Shown here: positions 1 to 8,420 of the stretch, in pieces
How the letters are laid out: each line of letters begins with the position of its first letter
Position numbering within the stretch: the first letter of the stretch is position 1
Origin: an uncultured Lachnospiraceae bacterium
Lineage (GTDB): Bacteria; Bacillota; Clostridia; Lachnospirales; Lachnospiraceae
Direction: 5' to 3'
DNA length: 64,000 bases
Assembly: GCA_900550475.1 (NCBI GenBank)
Contig: URSA01000001.1
Span: forward strand, 248,001-312,000
Made by a program: the position numbers and the translations under genes
Notes under the pieces: generated by a model
What the model was told of the DNA's origin: nothing
What the model saw: only the letters and a program-made list of their open reading frames with translations
Databases searched by the model: none

Positions 1-56
1 GGTTACTTTTTGCATTCCTTTCGAAGCCACTTTGTGCTCCTTCCCCTCCTTTTCCT

Positions 57-89
57 AAAAAAAGCCCCGGAAAGCATCCGAGGCTTTTT
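57..89 (-). terminator. Rho-independent terminator after the small P-loop gene
   Basis: Read on the minus strand, a 12-bp stem with one G-U pair (arms at 78-89 and 59-70) closes a seven-base loop and is followed by a run of seven T at 57-63. It lies 16 bases past the stop codon of the gene at 106-525. The wobble pair forms only on the minus transcript, which fixes the direction. Bases 1-56 show no gene. Confidence 0.8.
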
Positions 90-105
90 CTGGTCCTTTT
101 ATGTA

Positions 106-525
106 TTATAAAGAAAGAATGATCTTTGATTTCACTGTTTCCGGCAGTTCCTCCTCATCCTTGGAAACACTCAGAATGAAGTCAACGCCAAACTTTTCGC
201 TGATCTTTTCAAGCTTATCCACAACTGCGGTCATATCCTCGTCCTCAAGCTGTGCAATCTTCAAAAAGCTGTCAAAATACATCTGCTGAAGATCATGATC
301 CTGTGAGATGATTCCGCTGATAAACCCAAGGAACTCATCTGCACTTTCCAAAAGGTACTGTGACACATCGATCAGTCTCACCTTATTGTTCAGTTCATAC
401 ATATGCTTGGTGCTCTTGTCAAGATACACTATGGTACCTTCCGTTGCCTTCACTTCTGCATTTACCTTATCCAACAGGTGCTTTGTCTTGCCTTTTCCCT
501 TCTTGCCTACAATCAGTTGAACCAT
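106..525 (-). CDS. small P-loop NTPase-like protein, unknown function
   Basis: A 139-residue soluble protein whose only clear motif is an N-terminal Walker A loop (VGKKGKGKT, residues 6-14) followed by a hydrophobic strand ending in VYLD near residue 36, which could serve as a Walker B. The rest is helical and acidic, with no signal peptide or membrane segment. Short proteins of this kind in Clostridia are sometimes labelled 'PilT-like', but nothing here shows a pilus role. The start is supported by an AGGAGG site eight bases upstream. It has its own promoter (577-605) and terminator (57-89), so it is probably a one-gene transcript. Function unknown. Confidence 0.75.
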   Translation of the reverse strand: MVQLIVGKKGKGKTKHLLDKVNAEVKATEGTIVYLDKSTKHMYELNNKVRLIDVSQYLLESADEFLGFISGIISQDHDLQQMYFDSFLKIAQLEDEDMTAVVDKLEKISEKFGVDFILSVSKDEEELPETVKSKIILSL

Positions 526-576
526 CGACGAACCCTCCTAAAGTAAATTGTGACATTTCGCAATACATCTGTTTTT

Positions 577-605
577 ATTATAAGATATATCCTGTTAAAA
601 AACAA
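577..605 (-). promoter_or_regulatory. sigma-A-type promoter for the small P-loop gene
   Basis: On the minus strand a TTGTTT -35 box (600-605) lies 17 bases from a perfect TATAAT -10 box (577-582). It sits just past the stop of the DD-carboxypeptidase gene and about 50 bases before the start of the P-loop gene. Assigned by eye. Confidence 0.6.
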
Positions 606-608
606 CTA

Positions 609-1607
609 CTATTTCCCAATCTCAGAGAGCAGGGAGGACATTTCCGTATACAGATTATCCCCACTGTCCGCCCGCAGGATCACGGAAATATACGGCTCAC
701 CGGAAGTATCTCTGGAGAGCAGGATCAGACAATGCCCCGCCGCGTTGGTGGTTCCGGTTTTTCCGCCGATGATGGTGATATTTTCCGGCGTGGGTACGTC
801 CCCGCGGAGGAAACGGTTGGTGGTGCGGACATTGATCTCCTTCTCCGCGCCGTTCTTATCATGGTAAATGGTGCTGTAACTGCTCATATGTATGATCTCT
901 CGGAAGGTCTCGTACTGAATCGCCTCGTTGAAAATCAGATACAGGTCATATGCCGTCGTGTAATGGTCGTCCGCAGTCAGACCGTGCGGATTGGCAAAGC
1001 TGGTATTGGTAGCGCCGATCCTCTGCGCCTCCTCATTCATCATCGCCACAAAGCCGTCCACGCTGTCTCCGACGCCCTCGGCAATCATCATCGCCACATC
1101 ATTTGCGGAATACAAAAGCAAGATGTGAAGCGCCTGCGCCAGCGTCATGCTGTCCCCGGGCTTCAGCCCGCACAGCTGCGCGCCTCTCTCCGTTATGTTC
1201 ACCGCACTCGTAGCCGTCAGCATCTGATCCATCGATCCGTACTTGAGCGCCACAAGCGCCGTCATGACCTTGGTCAGGCTTGCGGGATAAAGTCTCTCAT
1301 GGGCGTTTTTCGCATACATGACCTCCGTTTCGTTCACGTCACAGAGAAGCGCCGCCCCCGCGCCGGACATATCGATCGCATCATTGCCCGACACATCCTG
1401 TGTCACCACGCACAGCTCCTCCGCAAACGCGGAGGCCTGGGAAGCATTTACCGTCCTGACTATCTGAAAGCTGCTCACGCCGTATTCCGCGTCATAAGGA
1501 AACTCGTACCGGCTCCCGCCGCAGCCCGAAAAACTTGCCGCGGCAAGTACGGCTGCAAGCCCCGCACACAGCCTCTTTACTTTACTTGTACATTTCACGC
1601 CACTCAA
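609..1607 (-). CDS. D-alanyl-D-alanine carboxypeptidase (peptidase S11), probable lipoprotein
   Basis: Serine DD-carboxypeptidase that trims the terminal D-Ala from peptidoglycan stem peptides at the outer face of the membrane. The three penicillin-binding motifs are present: SLTK (Ser110, Lys113), SAN near residue 170 and KTGTT near residue 288. The N-terminus is basic, then hydrophobic, and ends in FSGC (Cys29), a plausible lipobox, so it may be lipid-anchored. At 332 residues it is shorter than DacF/PBP5 types and lacks their C-terminal beta domain and amphipathic anchor. The start is not ATG: TTG at 1607 or GTG at 1598, both after an AGAGGAG site. It overlaps the end of mgsA by 26 bases and is the last gene of the cell-shape operon. 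Confidence 0.88.
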   Translation of the reverse strand: MSGVKCTSKVKRLCAGLAAVLAAASFSGCGGSRYEFPYDAEYGVSSFQIVRTVNASQASAFAEELCVVTQDVSGNDAIDMSGAGAALLCDVNETEVMYAKNAHERLYPASLTKVMTALVALKYGSMDQMLTATSAVNITERGAQLCGLKPGDSMTLAQALHILLLYSANDVAMMIAEGVGDSVDGFVAMMNEEAQRIGATNTSFANPHGLTADDHYTTAYDLYLIFNEAIQYETFREIIHMSSYSTIYHDKNGAEKEINVRTTNRFLRGDVPTPENITIIGGKTGTTNAAGHCLILLSRDTSGEPYISVILRADSGDNLYTEMSSLLSEIGK

Positions 1608-1977
1608 GATCTCCTCTGTCCAACGACTTGATCAACAGTTCTGCGGACGCAAGATTGGTTGCGAGCGGGATATTGTGCATGTCGCACAGCCGCATCACGT
1701 TTCCCACATCCGGTTCATGGTTTTTCGGTGTCAGCGGATCCTGCAAGAAGATCACCAGATCGATCTGGTTGTGCTCGATCTGGGCTCCGATCTGCTGCTC
1801 GCCGCCCAGATGACCCGCCAGGTACTTGTGCACGGAAAGGTTGGTAACCTCCTCGATCAGCCGTCCCGTCGTTCCCGTGGCATAAAGCTCATTTTTACTC
1901 AGTATTCCTCTGTACGCAATGCAGAAGTTCTGCATCAGCTTCTTTTTTGCATCATGCGCAATCAATGCAATGTTCAT
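1582..1977 (-). CDS. mgsA: methylglyoxal synthase
   Basis: Converts dihydroxyacetone phosphate to methylglyoxal and phosphate in the cytoplasm, a bypass of lower glycolysis. At 131 residues it is full length. It shows the family features in order: N-terminal IALIAHDAKK, the TGTTG phosphate loop near residue 55, LGGEQQIGA, and FLQDPLTP with the catalytic Asp, followed by a conserved His. The start at 1977 follows a GAGAGGG site. Its place between rodA and a DD-carboxypeptidase gene is a matter of operon membership; no cell-wall role is implied. Confidence 0.95.
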   Translation of the reverse strand: MNIALIAHDAKKKLMQNFCIAYRGILSKNELYATGTTGRLIEEVTNLSVHKYLAGHLGGEQQIGAQIEHNQIDLVIFLQDPLTPKNHEPDVGNVMRLCDMHNIPLATNLASAELLIKSLDRGDLEWREMYK

Positions 1978-2031
1978 GTTATCAACCCTCTCTTTTTTAT
2001 TGCAATCCCCGTATGCAGACCTTTTTGAAAG

Positions 2032-3150
2032 CTACTGCCGTCTGCACTGCAGCCGTACATTCAGTACGAAACCCATCCCAATATATAAACTCACCAGCGA
2101 GGTAAGTCCATAACTAACAAACGGCAGCGGCAGTCCCGTATTCGGAAGGATAAAGGTGGTCACGCCGATATTGACGAAACTCTGGAACAGCACCAGACTG
2201 CCCATGCCTCCGGCGATGATGGAGCCCGCTGTGTCCTTCGCCCTGCCCGCTACAATAAAGCATTCCACCGAAATCAGCACCAGCAGGATCACAACCACGC
2301 AGCTTCCCTTGAAGCCAAACTCCTCACCGATCACGGCGAAGATGAAATCCGTCTGCGGCTCGGAAATATAATTGCCCGAGCTGATCTCGTTGTTGCGGTA
2401 GCCCTTTCCGTCAAGCTGCCCCGAACCGATGGCGGTGATGGAATTGAGCTGCTGGTACGCCTCCTTTGTGGCATATTCCTCAGGATACCGAAACGCCAGA
2501 ATGCGGTTCTGCTGATAGTCCTTCAAAATCCCCTTTTCCACCAGAATCGAGTCCGGCTGCAGGGCGAGCGCGAGAAAAATCAGCACGGTCGGAACCACCA
2601 CCGCAAGGATGCCTCCGATCACCTTATAGCTCAGTCCTCCCACATACATAATTGCACAAAACAGTAGTAAAAATACGATACTGGTGGACATATCCGGCTG
2701 TTTATAAATCAATACCCATGGTACTGCCACAAGCGCAACACACAACATAATGTAGCGGAACGTGTTAAACCGCTTCTTACATTTCATAATAAACTGTGCA
2801 AAGAATAAAATCAATATAATTTTAGCAGTTTCCGAGGGTTGGAAACGAATTATTTTCAGATCAAGCCACCGCTGGGCTCCTCCCGCGTCATCCCCGGCGT
2901 TGGTGAAGATCACGGCAGCCAGAAGCACCAGATTTCCCACATACATCAGCCAGTACAGCTTCAGCACCTTGCTGTAATCAATAAAGGAGATCACGATCAT
3001 CATAACGGTGCCCATCAGAACCCCCGCAAGCTGTTTCGTCTGCAGGGATTCCTTTGCGCTTCCGATGGCAAATACCCCGATCAGGGATATCGCCAGTATT
3101 AAAATAATCAGTTTGAAATCATAATCCCGTAACCGGTAGCGTTTCAACAT
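2032..3150 (-). CDS. rodA: RodA-type SEDS peptidoglycan glycosyltransferase
   Basis: SEDS-family integral membrane protein that polymerises glycan strands during elongation, working with a class B PBP (here the gene at 4988-7915). Its 372 residues hold about ten hydrophobic segments. The family pattern is visible: GGAQRWLDL and FQPSETAKI in the first half, and the C-terminal PLPFVSYGLTSL loop. RodA is preferred over FtsW or SpoVE because it shares an operon with mreBCD and the PBP2 gene. The ATG at 3150 is preceded by AAGGACGGAG. It lies 16 bases after minE. Confidence 0.93.
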   Translation of the reverse strand: MLKRYRLRDYDFKLIILILAISLIGVFAIGSAKESLQTKQLAGVLMGTVMMIVISFIDYSKVLKLYWLMYVGNLVLLAAVIFTNAGDDAGGAQRWLDLKIIRFQPSETAKIILILFFAQFIMKCKKRFNTFRYIMLCVALVAVPWVLIYKQPDMSTSIVFLLLFCAIMYVGGLSYKVIGGILAVVVPTVLIFLALALQPDSILVEKGILKDYQQNRILAFRYPEEYATKEAYQQLNSITAIGSGQLDGKGYRNNEISSGNYISEPQTDFIFAVIGEEFGFKGSCVVVILLVLISVECFIVAGRAKDTAGSIIAGGMGSLVLFQSFVNIGVTTFILPNTGLPLPFVSYGLTSLVSLYIGMGFVLNVRLQCRRQ

Positions 3151-3166
3151 ACTCCGTCCTTCTGCC

Positions 3167-3433
3167 TTACTGGTTCAGATCAATGATGGGAATATTTGCG
3201 GAAAGGGTGGGCGTTTTCATGGCTCTGCCGCCCTTTGTCCCCGTCTTGCTGATCTGTATCTCCATGCTCTTGGCATCTATCTTCATGTATTTCGATATCA
3301 CTTTTGCAATATCTGCCTTTATCATTTCCATCATCTCCGGGGAACAGTTCACCCGGTCTGATATCAGCAGTATCTTCAAGCGGTCTTTTGCTATCTCTTT
3401 AGAACTTTTCCTGCGAAAAAAATGTCTCATCAT
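3167..3433 (-). CDS. minE: cell division topological specificity factor MinE
   Basis: MinE stimulates the MinD ATPase and restricts MinCD inhibition to the poles. This 88-residue protein has the usual layout: an amphipathic, basic N-terminus (MMRHFFRRKSS), a MinD-contact segment around AKDRLKILLISDR, and a C-terminal dimerisation domain. The start is preceded by GGGAGG. It follows minD by 13 bases. A true MinE in a rod-shaped Bacillota suggests an oscillating Min system, not one anchored only through DivIVA and MinJ. Confidence 0.93.
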   Translation of the reverse strand: MMRHFFRRKSSKEIAKDRLKILLISDRVNCSPEMMEMIKADIAKVISKYMKIDAKSMEIQISKTGTKGGRAMKTPTLSANIPIIDLNQ

Positions 3434-3446
3434 CAGACCCGCCTCC

Positions 3447-4238
3447 CTATATTTTATGAAAAATGCCTGTCACCCTCGTCCAGAAAGAAATCCCCCTTTC
3501 AAATTCCATGAAAGGAACTTCCTTTCCGGTCACTCTGTGACAGATATTCTGGAAGGCGATGCCCGCCGGCGTTCCGTTGCCTACAAGCGGTTCCCCCTGA
3601 TTGGTTGCAATCACGATATTCTCATCATCCGGCACAATCCCGATCAGCGGAATTGCCAGAATGTCCACCACATCCGAGGCGGACATCATATCGCCGCGCT
3701 TGACCAGATCGTACCGGAGCCTGTTTATGACAAGATCGATCTTTTTGAACTCGCCCGCCTCTAAAAGCCCTATGATCCTGTCGGCGTCCCGGATTGCGGA
3801 GACCTCCGGCGTGGTCACGACCAGTGCCCGGTCAGCGCCGGCAATGGCGTTTTTAAATCCCTGTTCGATTCCCGCAGGACAATCCAGAATGATGTAGTCA
3901 AACTGTTCCTTCAGATGGCTGATCATCTTCACCATCTGCTCCGGTGTCACTGCCGTTTTGTCCCTTGTCTGTGCGGAAGGCATCAAATACAGGCTGGGGT
4001 TCCGCTTATCGCGGATCAGCGCCTGCTTCACCCTGCAGTGCCCTTCCACCACATCCACAAGATTGTAGACGATACGGTTCTCCAATCCCATGACAACATC
4101 CAGATTACGCAGTCCGATATCCGTATCGATCAGACATACTTTCTTCCCCATGCGTGCAAGACCTGTACCAACGTTTGCTGATGTGGTGGTCTTTCCCACA
4201 CCGCCTTTTCCTGATGTGACGACGATTACTTCACACAT
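3447..4238 (-). CDS. minD: septum site-determining ATPase MinD
   Basis: Deviant Walker A ATPase of the ParA/MinD family that recruits MinC to the membrane. The P-loop GKGGVGKTT lies at residues 10-18. Later motifs are DTDIGLRNLD and LDCPAGIEQGF. The C-terminus (RGISFWTRVTGIFHKI) is the amphipathic membrane-targeting helix. At 263 residues it is full length. The ATG at 4238 follows GGAGG with good spacing. It lies between minC and minE in the standard order. Confidence 0.96.
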   Translation of the reverse strand: MCEVIVVTSGKGGVGKTTTSANVGTGLARMGKKVCLIDTDIGLRNLDVVMGLENRIVYNLVDVVEGHCRVKQALIRDKRNPSLYLMPSAQTRDKTAVTPEQMVKMISHLKEQFDYIILDCPAGIEQGFKNAIAGADRALVVTTPEVSAIRDADRIIGLLEAGEFKKIDLVINRLRYDLVKRGDMMSASDVVDILAIPLIGIVPDDENIVIATNQGEPLVGNGTPAGIAFQNICHRVTGKEVPFMEFERGISFWTRVTGIFHKI

Positions 4239-4301
4239 ACTTCCTCCTTCTTGCCGAAACGGCCGATTAGTCTTCGTCCACCAGTACCCCGCAGTCCGCG
4301 G

Positions 4302-4973
4302 TTAAAAGGTACTCAGTAATTCTTTTGTCAGGGGTTCCAGAACCACCTTGTCCTTGCGGACATGTGCGATCTGGGGCTGCACCTTGGGTTTGATTCCCCA
4401 CTTTGCAGGCTTATTGCTTATGTATTTGAAATCGCCGATTTTTAATTTCTCCGGCGCCATTTCAAGCGCTACCACATAGTGATCCTCATCTCCTCCCGCT
4501 CCCGCGTAGGCCTCCCCGTACAGCCCTCCGAGCACAATGATGTTGTGCGTGGAGATGACCGCCGAACCGGGATACACGTCCCCCAGCACCACAATGCTGG
4601 CCTCCGTCTCGATCACCTGATTGTTTTTCAGGGTTCCCTTATAAAACTGCCCTGTGACATCCTCCTTGGGAAAGTGCATGTCCACCCGTTCAATGGCTTT
4701 GATAAACTGGTGTTCCGTCTCCTCGTCCCTGCCCACCACGCAGATGATATCCAGATTGCTGCAGACCCGGATTGTCTCAACCACCTGTAAAAGCTGTGCA
4801 TTATTTAACTTTACGCCCTCTATGGAAAGCGCCATTCTGGCGTCCCCGAAAAATGCCTTCGCCTCCGTGAATTTTCCCTCAATCTCCGCCAGAAGCTCCT
4901 CAAACCCGTATGCCGGGCTCAACAGCAACGTAATACCGTTCTGGTAGCTTTTTATCACAACCGCATCCTTCAT
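4302..4973 (-). CDS. minC: septum site-determining protein MinC
   Basis: FtsZ assembly inhibitor. The N-terminal half (to about residue 105) is the FtsZ-binding domain. The C-terminal half is the right-handed beta-helix that dimerises and binds MinD, seen here as short Gly/Val repeats around VVLGDVYPGSAV and IIVLGGLYGEAYAG. I place the start at 4973 (MKDAVVIKS, 223 residues) because GGAGG lies seven bases upstream; the frame is open six codons further. It follows the PBP2 gene by 14 bases and precedes minD. Confidence 0.92.
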   Translation of the reverse strand: MKDAVVIKSYQNGITLLLSPAYGFEELLAEIEGKFTEAKAFFGDARMALSIEGVKLNNAQLLQVVETIRVCSNLDIICVVGRDEETEHQFIKAIERVDMHFPKEDVTGQFYKGTLKNNQVIETEASIVVLGDVYPGSAVISTHNIIVLGGLYGEAYAGAGGDEDHYVVALEMAPEKLKIGDFKYISNKPAKWGIKPKVQPQIAHVRKDKVVLEPLTKELLSTF

Positions 4974-4987
4974 AAAAAATCCTCCGA

Positions 4988-7915
4988 TCAATCTCCGTAG
5001 GTTGCTTCGTCCATCTGCCCCGCCTCGCCGGTCAGGATGTCGTCCTCCTCCGCAAGATTGTAATAATATTGAATCACATCCCTGCTTGTCTGTGCCGCAT
5101 AGCTGGAAGAATATCCGAACGCGATACGGGTGGCAATTGCAATCTCGGGATTTTCATAGGGTGCATAGCACACAAAGAGCGCGTGGTTGGCTCTGGTGGT
5201 GCTCTCCTGCGCCGTACCGGTCTTTCCCGCAACCGCCATGGTCAGATTGGCGTAGGACTTCATCTTGGTAACCACCTGACGCATGCCCGTGTGGATGGCG
5301 TCCCAATAGCTTGCCGGCATCTCTATGGTATTTCTCACCACCGGCTCGTACTCGATCAACACATCCCCCTCGGAATTTGTTACCTTGTCAAGCAGGGTTA
5401 GGTCATAGCAGGTTCCGCTGTTTGCCACGGTGGCAACATAGCGCGCCAGTCCCACCGTCGTAAAGTTGTTGGTACCCTGTCCGATGGCGGAGGGAATGGG
5501 CAGCTCCGTGGAAACCTCCGGGGTGTACTCTGCGATCTCGATTCCGGTTTTTTCGGACAGGCCGTACAGATCCGCGTATTTGGCAAGCATTTCCAAGCCT
5601 TCTTCAGCGTTGTAGCTGCCGTTCTGGGTACTCATGTTGTAGCCGACCTGATAAAAGAAATAGTTGCAGGAGTTTGCGATGGCGCCGGTCACATTGAGGG
5701 CGCCGTGCCTCCCCGGGTAGATCCAGCACTTGGGAGGCGGCGTTACCAGATCAAAGATTCCCAGACAGGTCGTCGTGGTTCTGGGCGTGATCAGCCCCTC
5801 CATCAGCGCCGCCGTGGCGCTCACCATCTTGAAGGTGGAACCCGGCGCGGACTTATACTGGGTGGCATAGTTGAGCAGCGGGTTGGATTTGTCCGACTGC
5901 AGGCTTGCATAGTACTCCGCATCCACGGAATTTGCCATTTTATTGTTGTCGTAGCTTGGGTAGGACGCCATGGCAAGAACATCACCGGAATTGACATCCG
6001 TCACCACCAGGGAGCCGTTGCAGGGATCCAGCGCAAGCTGTGCCGGTGTGATGTCAAGGTTTCTGATCCTGTTGATGATAAAGTTGTAGGCGGAAATCTT
6101 TCCGTCGTACAGCGCCGTGATATCCTCCTGGGAGATATCAATATTTCCCTGCTCACAAAGGATAAAGCAGACCTGCTTTCCCCCGATCACATCATTTTTC
6201 AGCATGTATTTAAACAGCTTTTTCTGATAGTCCAGTGTGTTGTCCAGAATCACGAATATGCTGTCCGTAATCTTTGCAAAAATCTCCTCCGAATCCGAAT
6301 ACTGATTCTCCAGATCCAGCTTTGTCACGTCCACCCAGCCCATGGAGATGGCATAGTGCAGATACTCGTTCAGGCTGATGGTCTCCTCTGTCTTCCACGC
6401 CTGATAGGTGGCGTCGGAGGTGTCGATCAAAGACTCCGAAAGCACACCCCGCCGCAGCAGGTATTCCACGATGTTGCTCTCGTAAACCTGATATTCCTTG
6501 TTCAGCTTATTGTAGGGCGTACACTTTTCCGTCAGCTCCTCCAGAAGCTTTGCATAAACCTTTTCCCTGTACTGTAAATAGGCGTCGTACACGAGTGCCT
6601 CATACTCCCCCGCATTCTCGGACGTCATATGGGAAAGGTCTATCACGCTGTTGTCAAACAGGGCAAAATATACATCATATATGGGGATGTAAAGCTCCTT
6701 GCTGGAGTTTGTCTTTCCTGTGTACTCCTTCGCGTTCCGGATCTTGTCAAGCAGCACGCCGGCAATGTTCTGCTCCAGAATGTCATAGGCGGCAATCTGC
6801 AGATCCTTGTCGATGGTCAGATAGACATCGTTTCCCGCGACCGGGCTTCTGGATTCCTCCTCGTCCACGCTGACAACCTTTCCCGTGCTGTTTACATACA
6901 CCGTCTCGATTCCCTTCATGCCCTGCAGGGTGGTCTCCATGTAGGACTCGATTCCCGACTTACCCACCACATCATTGATGGAATAGCGGGTGCCGTCGCC
7001 GCCCTCCTCCAGATCCTGCGCATTCAGCCGCTCCAGCTCCTCAGAGGAGATCTTGCCGGTATAGCCGATGATCTGCGCAAAATATTTGCTGTCCACATAA
7101 CGCCTTACGGGATCCTCCTCGATGGAAACGCCCTCAAGCTCCGACATATTCTCCATGATCACGGCACGGGTCTCCTCGCAGATGTCCTTTGCGATGGTGG
7201 TACCGATGTATTTCTGGAACGAGGTAAGGCCCATGGCATAGCGGATGTTCACCATTTTAAGCAGCTCGTCCTTGGTATAGCCCTTGCCCGCAATAAAATC
7301 GCTCTTGCTGTCGCCCTCCACCTCATAATTACCGATGGCATACTTGGTTCCCAGCATGTCCATCACCTCGTCCGGCGTGGCGGTCTGTTCCTCCAGTTTC
7401 AGATCCTTTATGTATCTGCGCCCGTACACATCCGCCAGAAAGCGGAGGCGCTTGGTATCGTCCGTAGCCGTGAAGACATACTGTCCGTTTTCATCCAGAA
7501 TGATCCCGAAGTCCATGATGATGCTGTCGCCGTTCTTTTCAATCAGCTTGATCAGCTTGTATATGTTGGCGTTCAACAGCCTGTTTTTGCTTCTCCCCGT
7601 CTCGTACACATCCTCGATCTTGACGGAGTAGGCAAGCTCGTTATAGGCAAGGAGCTGTCCGTTTCTGTCGTAGATGTTTCCCCTTGCGGCAGTCACTTCC
7701 TTGGTTTTCTTGCTCTCGAGGATGAAATCGTTCAGAAATTCTTCTCCCCTGACGATCTGGAGCTGAAAAAGCCGGTAGATCAGAGCGCCGCCCAACAGGA
7801 GTGCAATAATGACCATCACGGTCAATCTGCTTGTCAATATGCGGATGATCGAATCTTTTATCTTCTCAAACAAATTTCTTGGCACCTCTTTTTTCTCTGT
7901 TTTCGAGTCTGACAT
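4988..7915 (-). CDS. mrdA: PBP2-type class B penicillin-binding protein with a large insertion
   Basis: Transpeptidase that cross-links peptidoglycan during elongation, the expected partner of RodA. It has one N-terminal membrane segment (residues 31-50), a pedestal/dimerisation region and a C-terminal transpeptidase domain with STFK (Ser693, Lys696), SCN (749-751) and KTGT (898-901). At 975 residues it is much longer than typical PBP2s. About 240 residues (roughly 385-628) separate LTIDKDLQ (366) from NGSLVVTDV (633), which normally lie close together. The ATG at 7915 overlaps mreD by 50 bases and has no clear ribosome site. A TTG at 7873 (LFEKIKDS), nine bases after GAGGTG, is a credible alternative with only an 8-base overlap. 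Confidence 0.92.
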   Translation of the reverse strand: MSDSKTEKKEVPRNLFEKIKDSIIRILTSRLTVMVIIALLLGGALIYRLFQLQIVRGEEFLNDFILESKKTKEVTAARGNIYDRNGQLLAYNELAYSVKIEDVYETGRSKNRLLNANIYKLIKLIEKNGDSIIMDFGIILDENGQYVFTATDDTKRLRFLADVYGRRYIKDLKLEEQTATPDEVMDMLGTKYAIGNYEVEGDSKSDFIAGKGYTKDELLKMVNIRYAMGLTSFQKYIGTTIAKDICEETRAVIMENMSELEGVSIEEDPVRRYVDSKYFAQIIGYTGKISSEELERLNAQDLEEGGDGTRYSINDVVGKSGIESYMETTLQGMKGIETVYVNSTGKVVSVDEEESRSPVAGNDVYLTIDKDLQIAAYDILEQNIAGVLLDKIRNAKEYTGKTNSSKELYIPIYDVYFALFDNSVIDLSHMTSENAGEYEALVYDAYLQYREKVYAKLLEELTEKCTPYNKLNKEYQVYESNIVEYLLRRGVLSESLIDTSDATYQAWKTEETISLNEYLHYAISMGWVDVTKLDLENQYSDSEEIFAKITDSIFVILDNTLDYQKKLFKYMLKNDVIGGKQVCFILCEQGNIDISQEDITALYDGKISAYNFIINRIRNLDITPAQLALDPCNGSLVVTDVNSGDVLAMASYPSYDNNKMANSVDAEYYASLQSDKSNPLLNYATQYKSAPGSTFKMVSATAALMEGLITPRTTTTCLGIFDLVTPPPKCWIYPGRHGALNVTGAIANSCNYFFYQVGYNMSTQNGSYNAEEGLEMLAKYADLYGLSEKTGIEIAEYTPEVSTELPIPSAIGQGTNNFTTVGLARYVATVANSGTCYDLTLLDKVTNSEGDVLIEYEPVVRNTIEMPASYWDAIHTGMRQVVTKMKSYANLTMAVAGKTGTAQESTTRANHALFVCYAPYENPEIAIATRIAFGYSSSYAAQTSRDVIQYYYNLAEEDDILTGEAGQMDEATYGD

Positions 7916-8384
7916 TCACAAACAGAACGATCGGATAAAGGAATATGGTCACGACCGTCGTGTAAATCGTCTCCGGCAGGATCACATGCAGGAAATAATA
8001 CGGAAAATCCAGTTTCCCCCTCAGTAAGAACAAAAAGATATAACAGATCAGCCCATAAGAAAAATCGCTCACCACAATGAGCGCCAGCGGAAGCTTGATA
8101 TCCTCCGGGTAAAAGCCTCCCGAGAATTTCCCGTTCAGGAAGCCGATATACATCATAACCATCGCATAGAAGCCCACCGCATCCCCGAAGAAGATATCCG
8201 CGAGCAGTCCGCAGAAAAAGCCGATGAGAAGCCCTTCTTTCTCACCCCTCATAAAACCGAAAGCCGCGGTGAGAACGATGAGCAGGTTGGGAACCGTGTT
8301 CCCGTGTGCGATTCCCGGAAACACCGTGCTCTGCAAAAGAAAGCAGAAAAGTATTAAGATTGCAACAATGATCTTACGTCTCAA
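7866..8384 (-). CDS. mreD: rod shape-determining membrane protein MreD
   Basis: Small polytopic membrane protein (172 residues, about five or six hydrophobic segments) of the elongation complex, located between MreC and PBP2. The N-terminus (RRKIIVAILILFCFLLQSTVF) is typical of clostridial MreD. The start codon is TTG: no in-frame ATG occurs near the 5' end, and AAGGGG lies eight bases upstream. Its 3' end overlaps the start region of the PBP2 gene. Confidence 0.9.
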   Translation of the reverse strand: MRRKIIVAILILFCFLLQSTVFPGIAHGNTVPNLLIVLTAAFGFMRGEKEGLLIGFFCGLLADIFFGDAVGFYAMVMMYIGFLNGKFSGGFYPEDIKLPLALIVVSDFSYGLICYIFLFLLRGKLDFPYYFLHVILPETIYTTVVTIFLYPIVLFVNVRLENREKRGAKKFV

Positions 8385-8420
8385 AACGCTGTCCCCTTTC
8401 GCTTCACAGGGCTTCCTGCC

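Noticed and set aside
360..1631. 423-codon open frame on the plus strand opposite the DD-carboxypeptidase gene
   Set aside because: His- and Arg-rich, no recognisable domain, no ribosome site, and it is antisense to a clear S11 peptidase. A shadow of biased codon use.
6629..7912. 427-codon plus-strand open frame opposite PBP2
   Set aside because: No family features; codon bias of the minus-strand gene keeps the complementary frame open.
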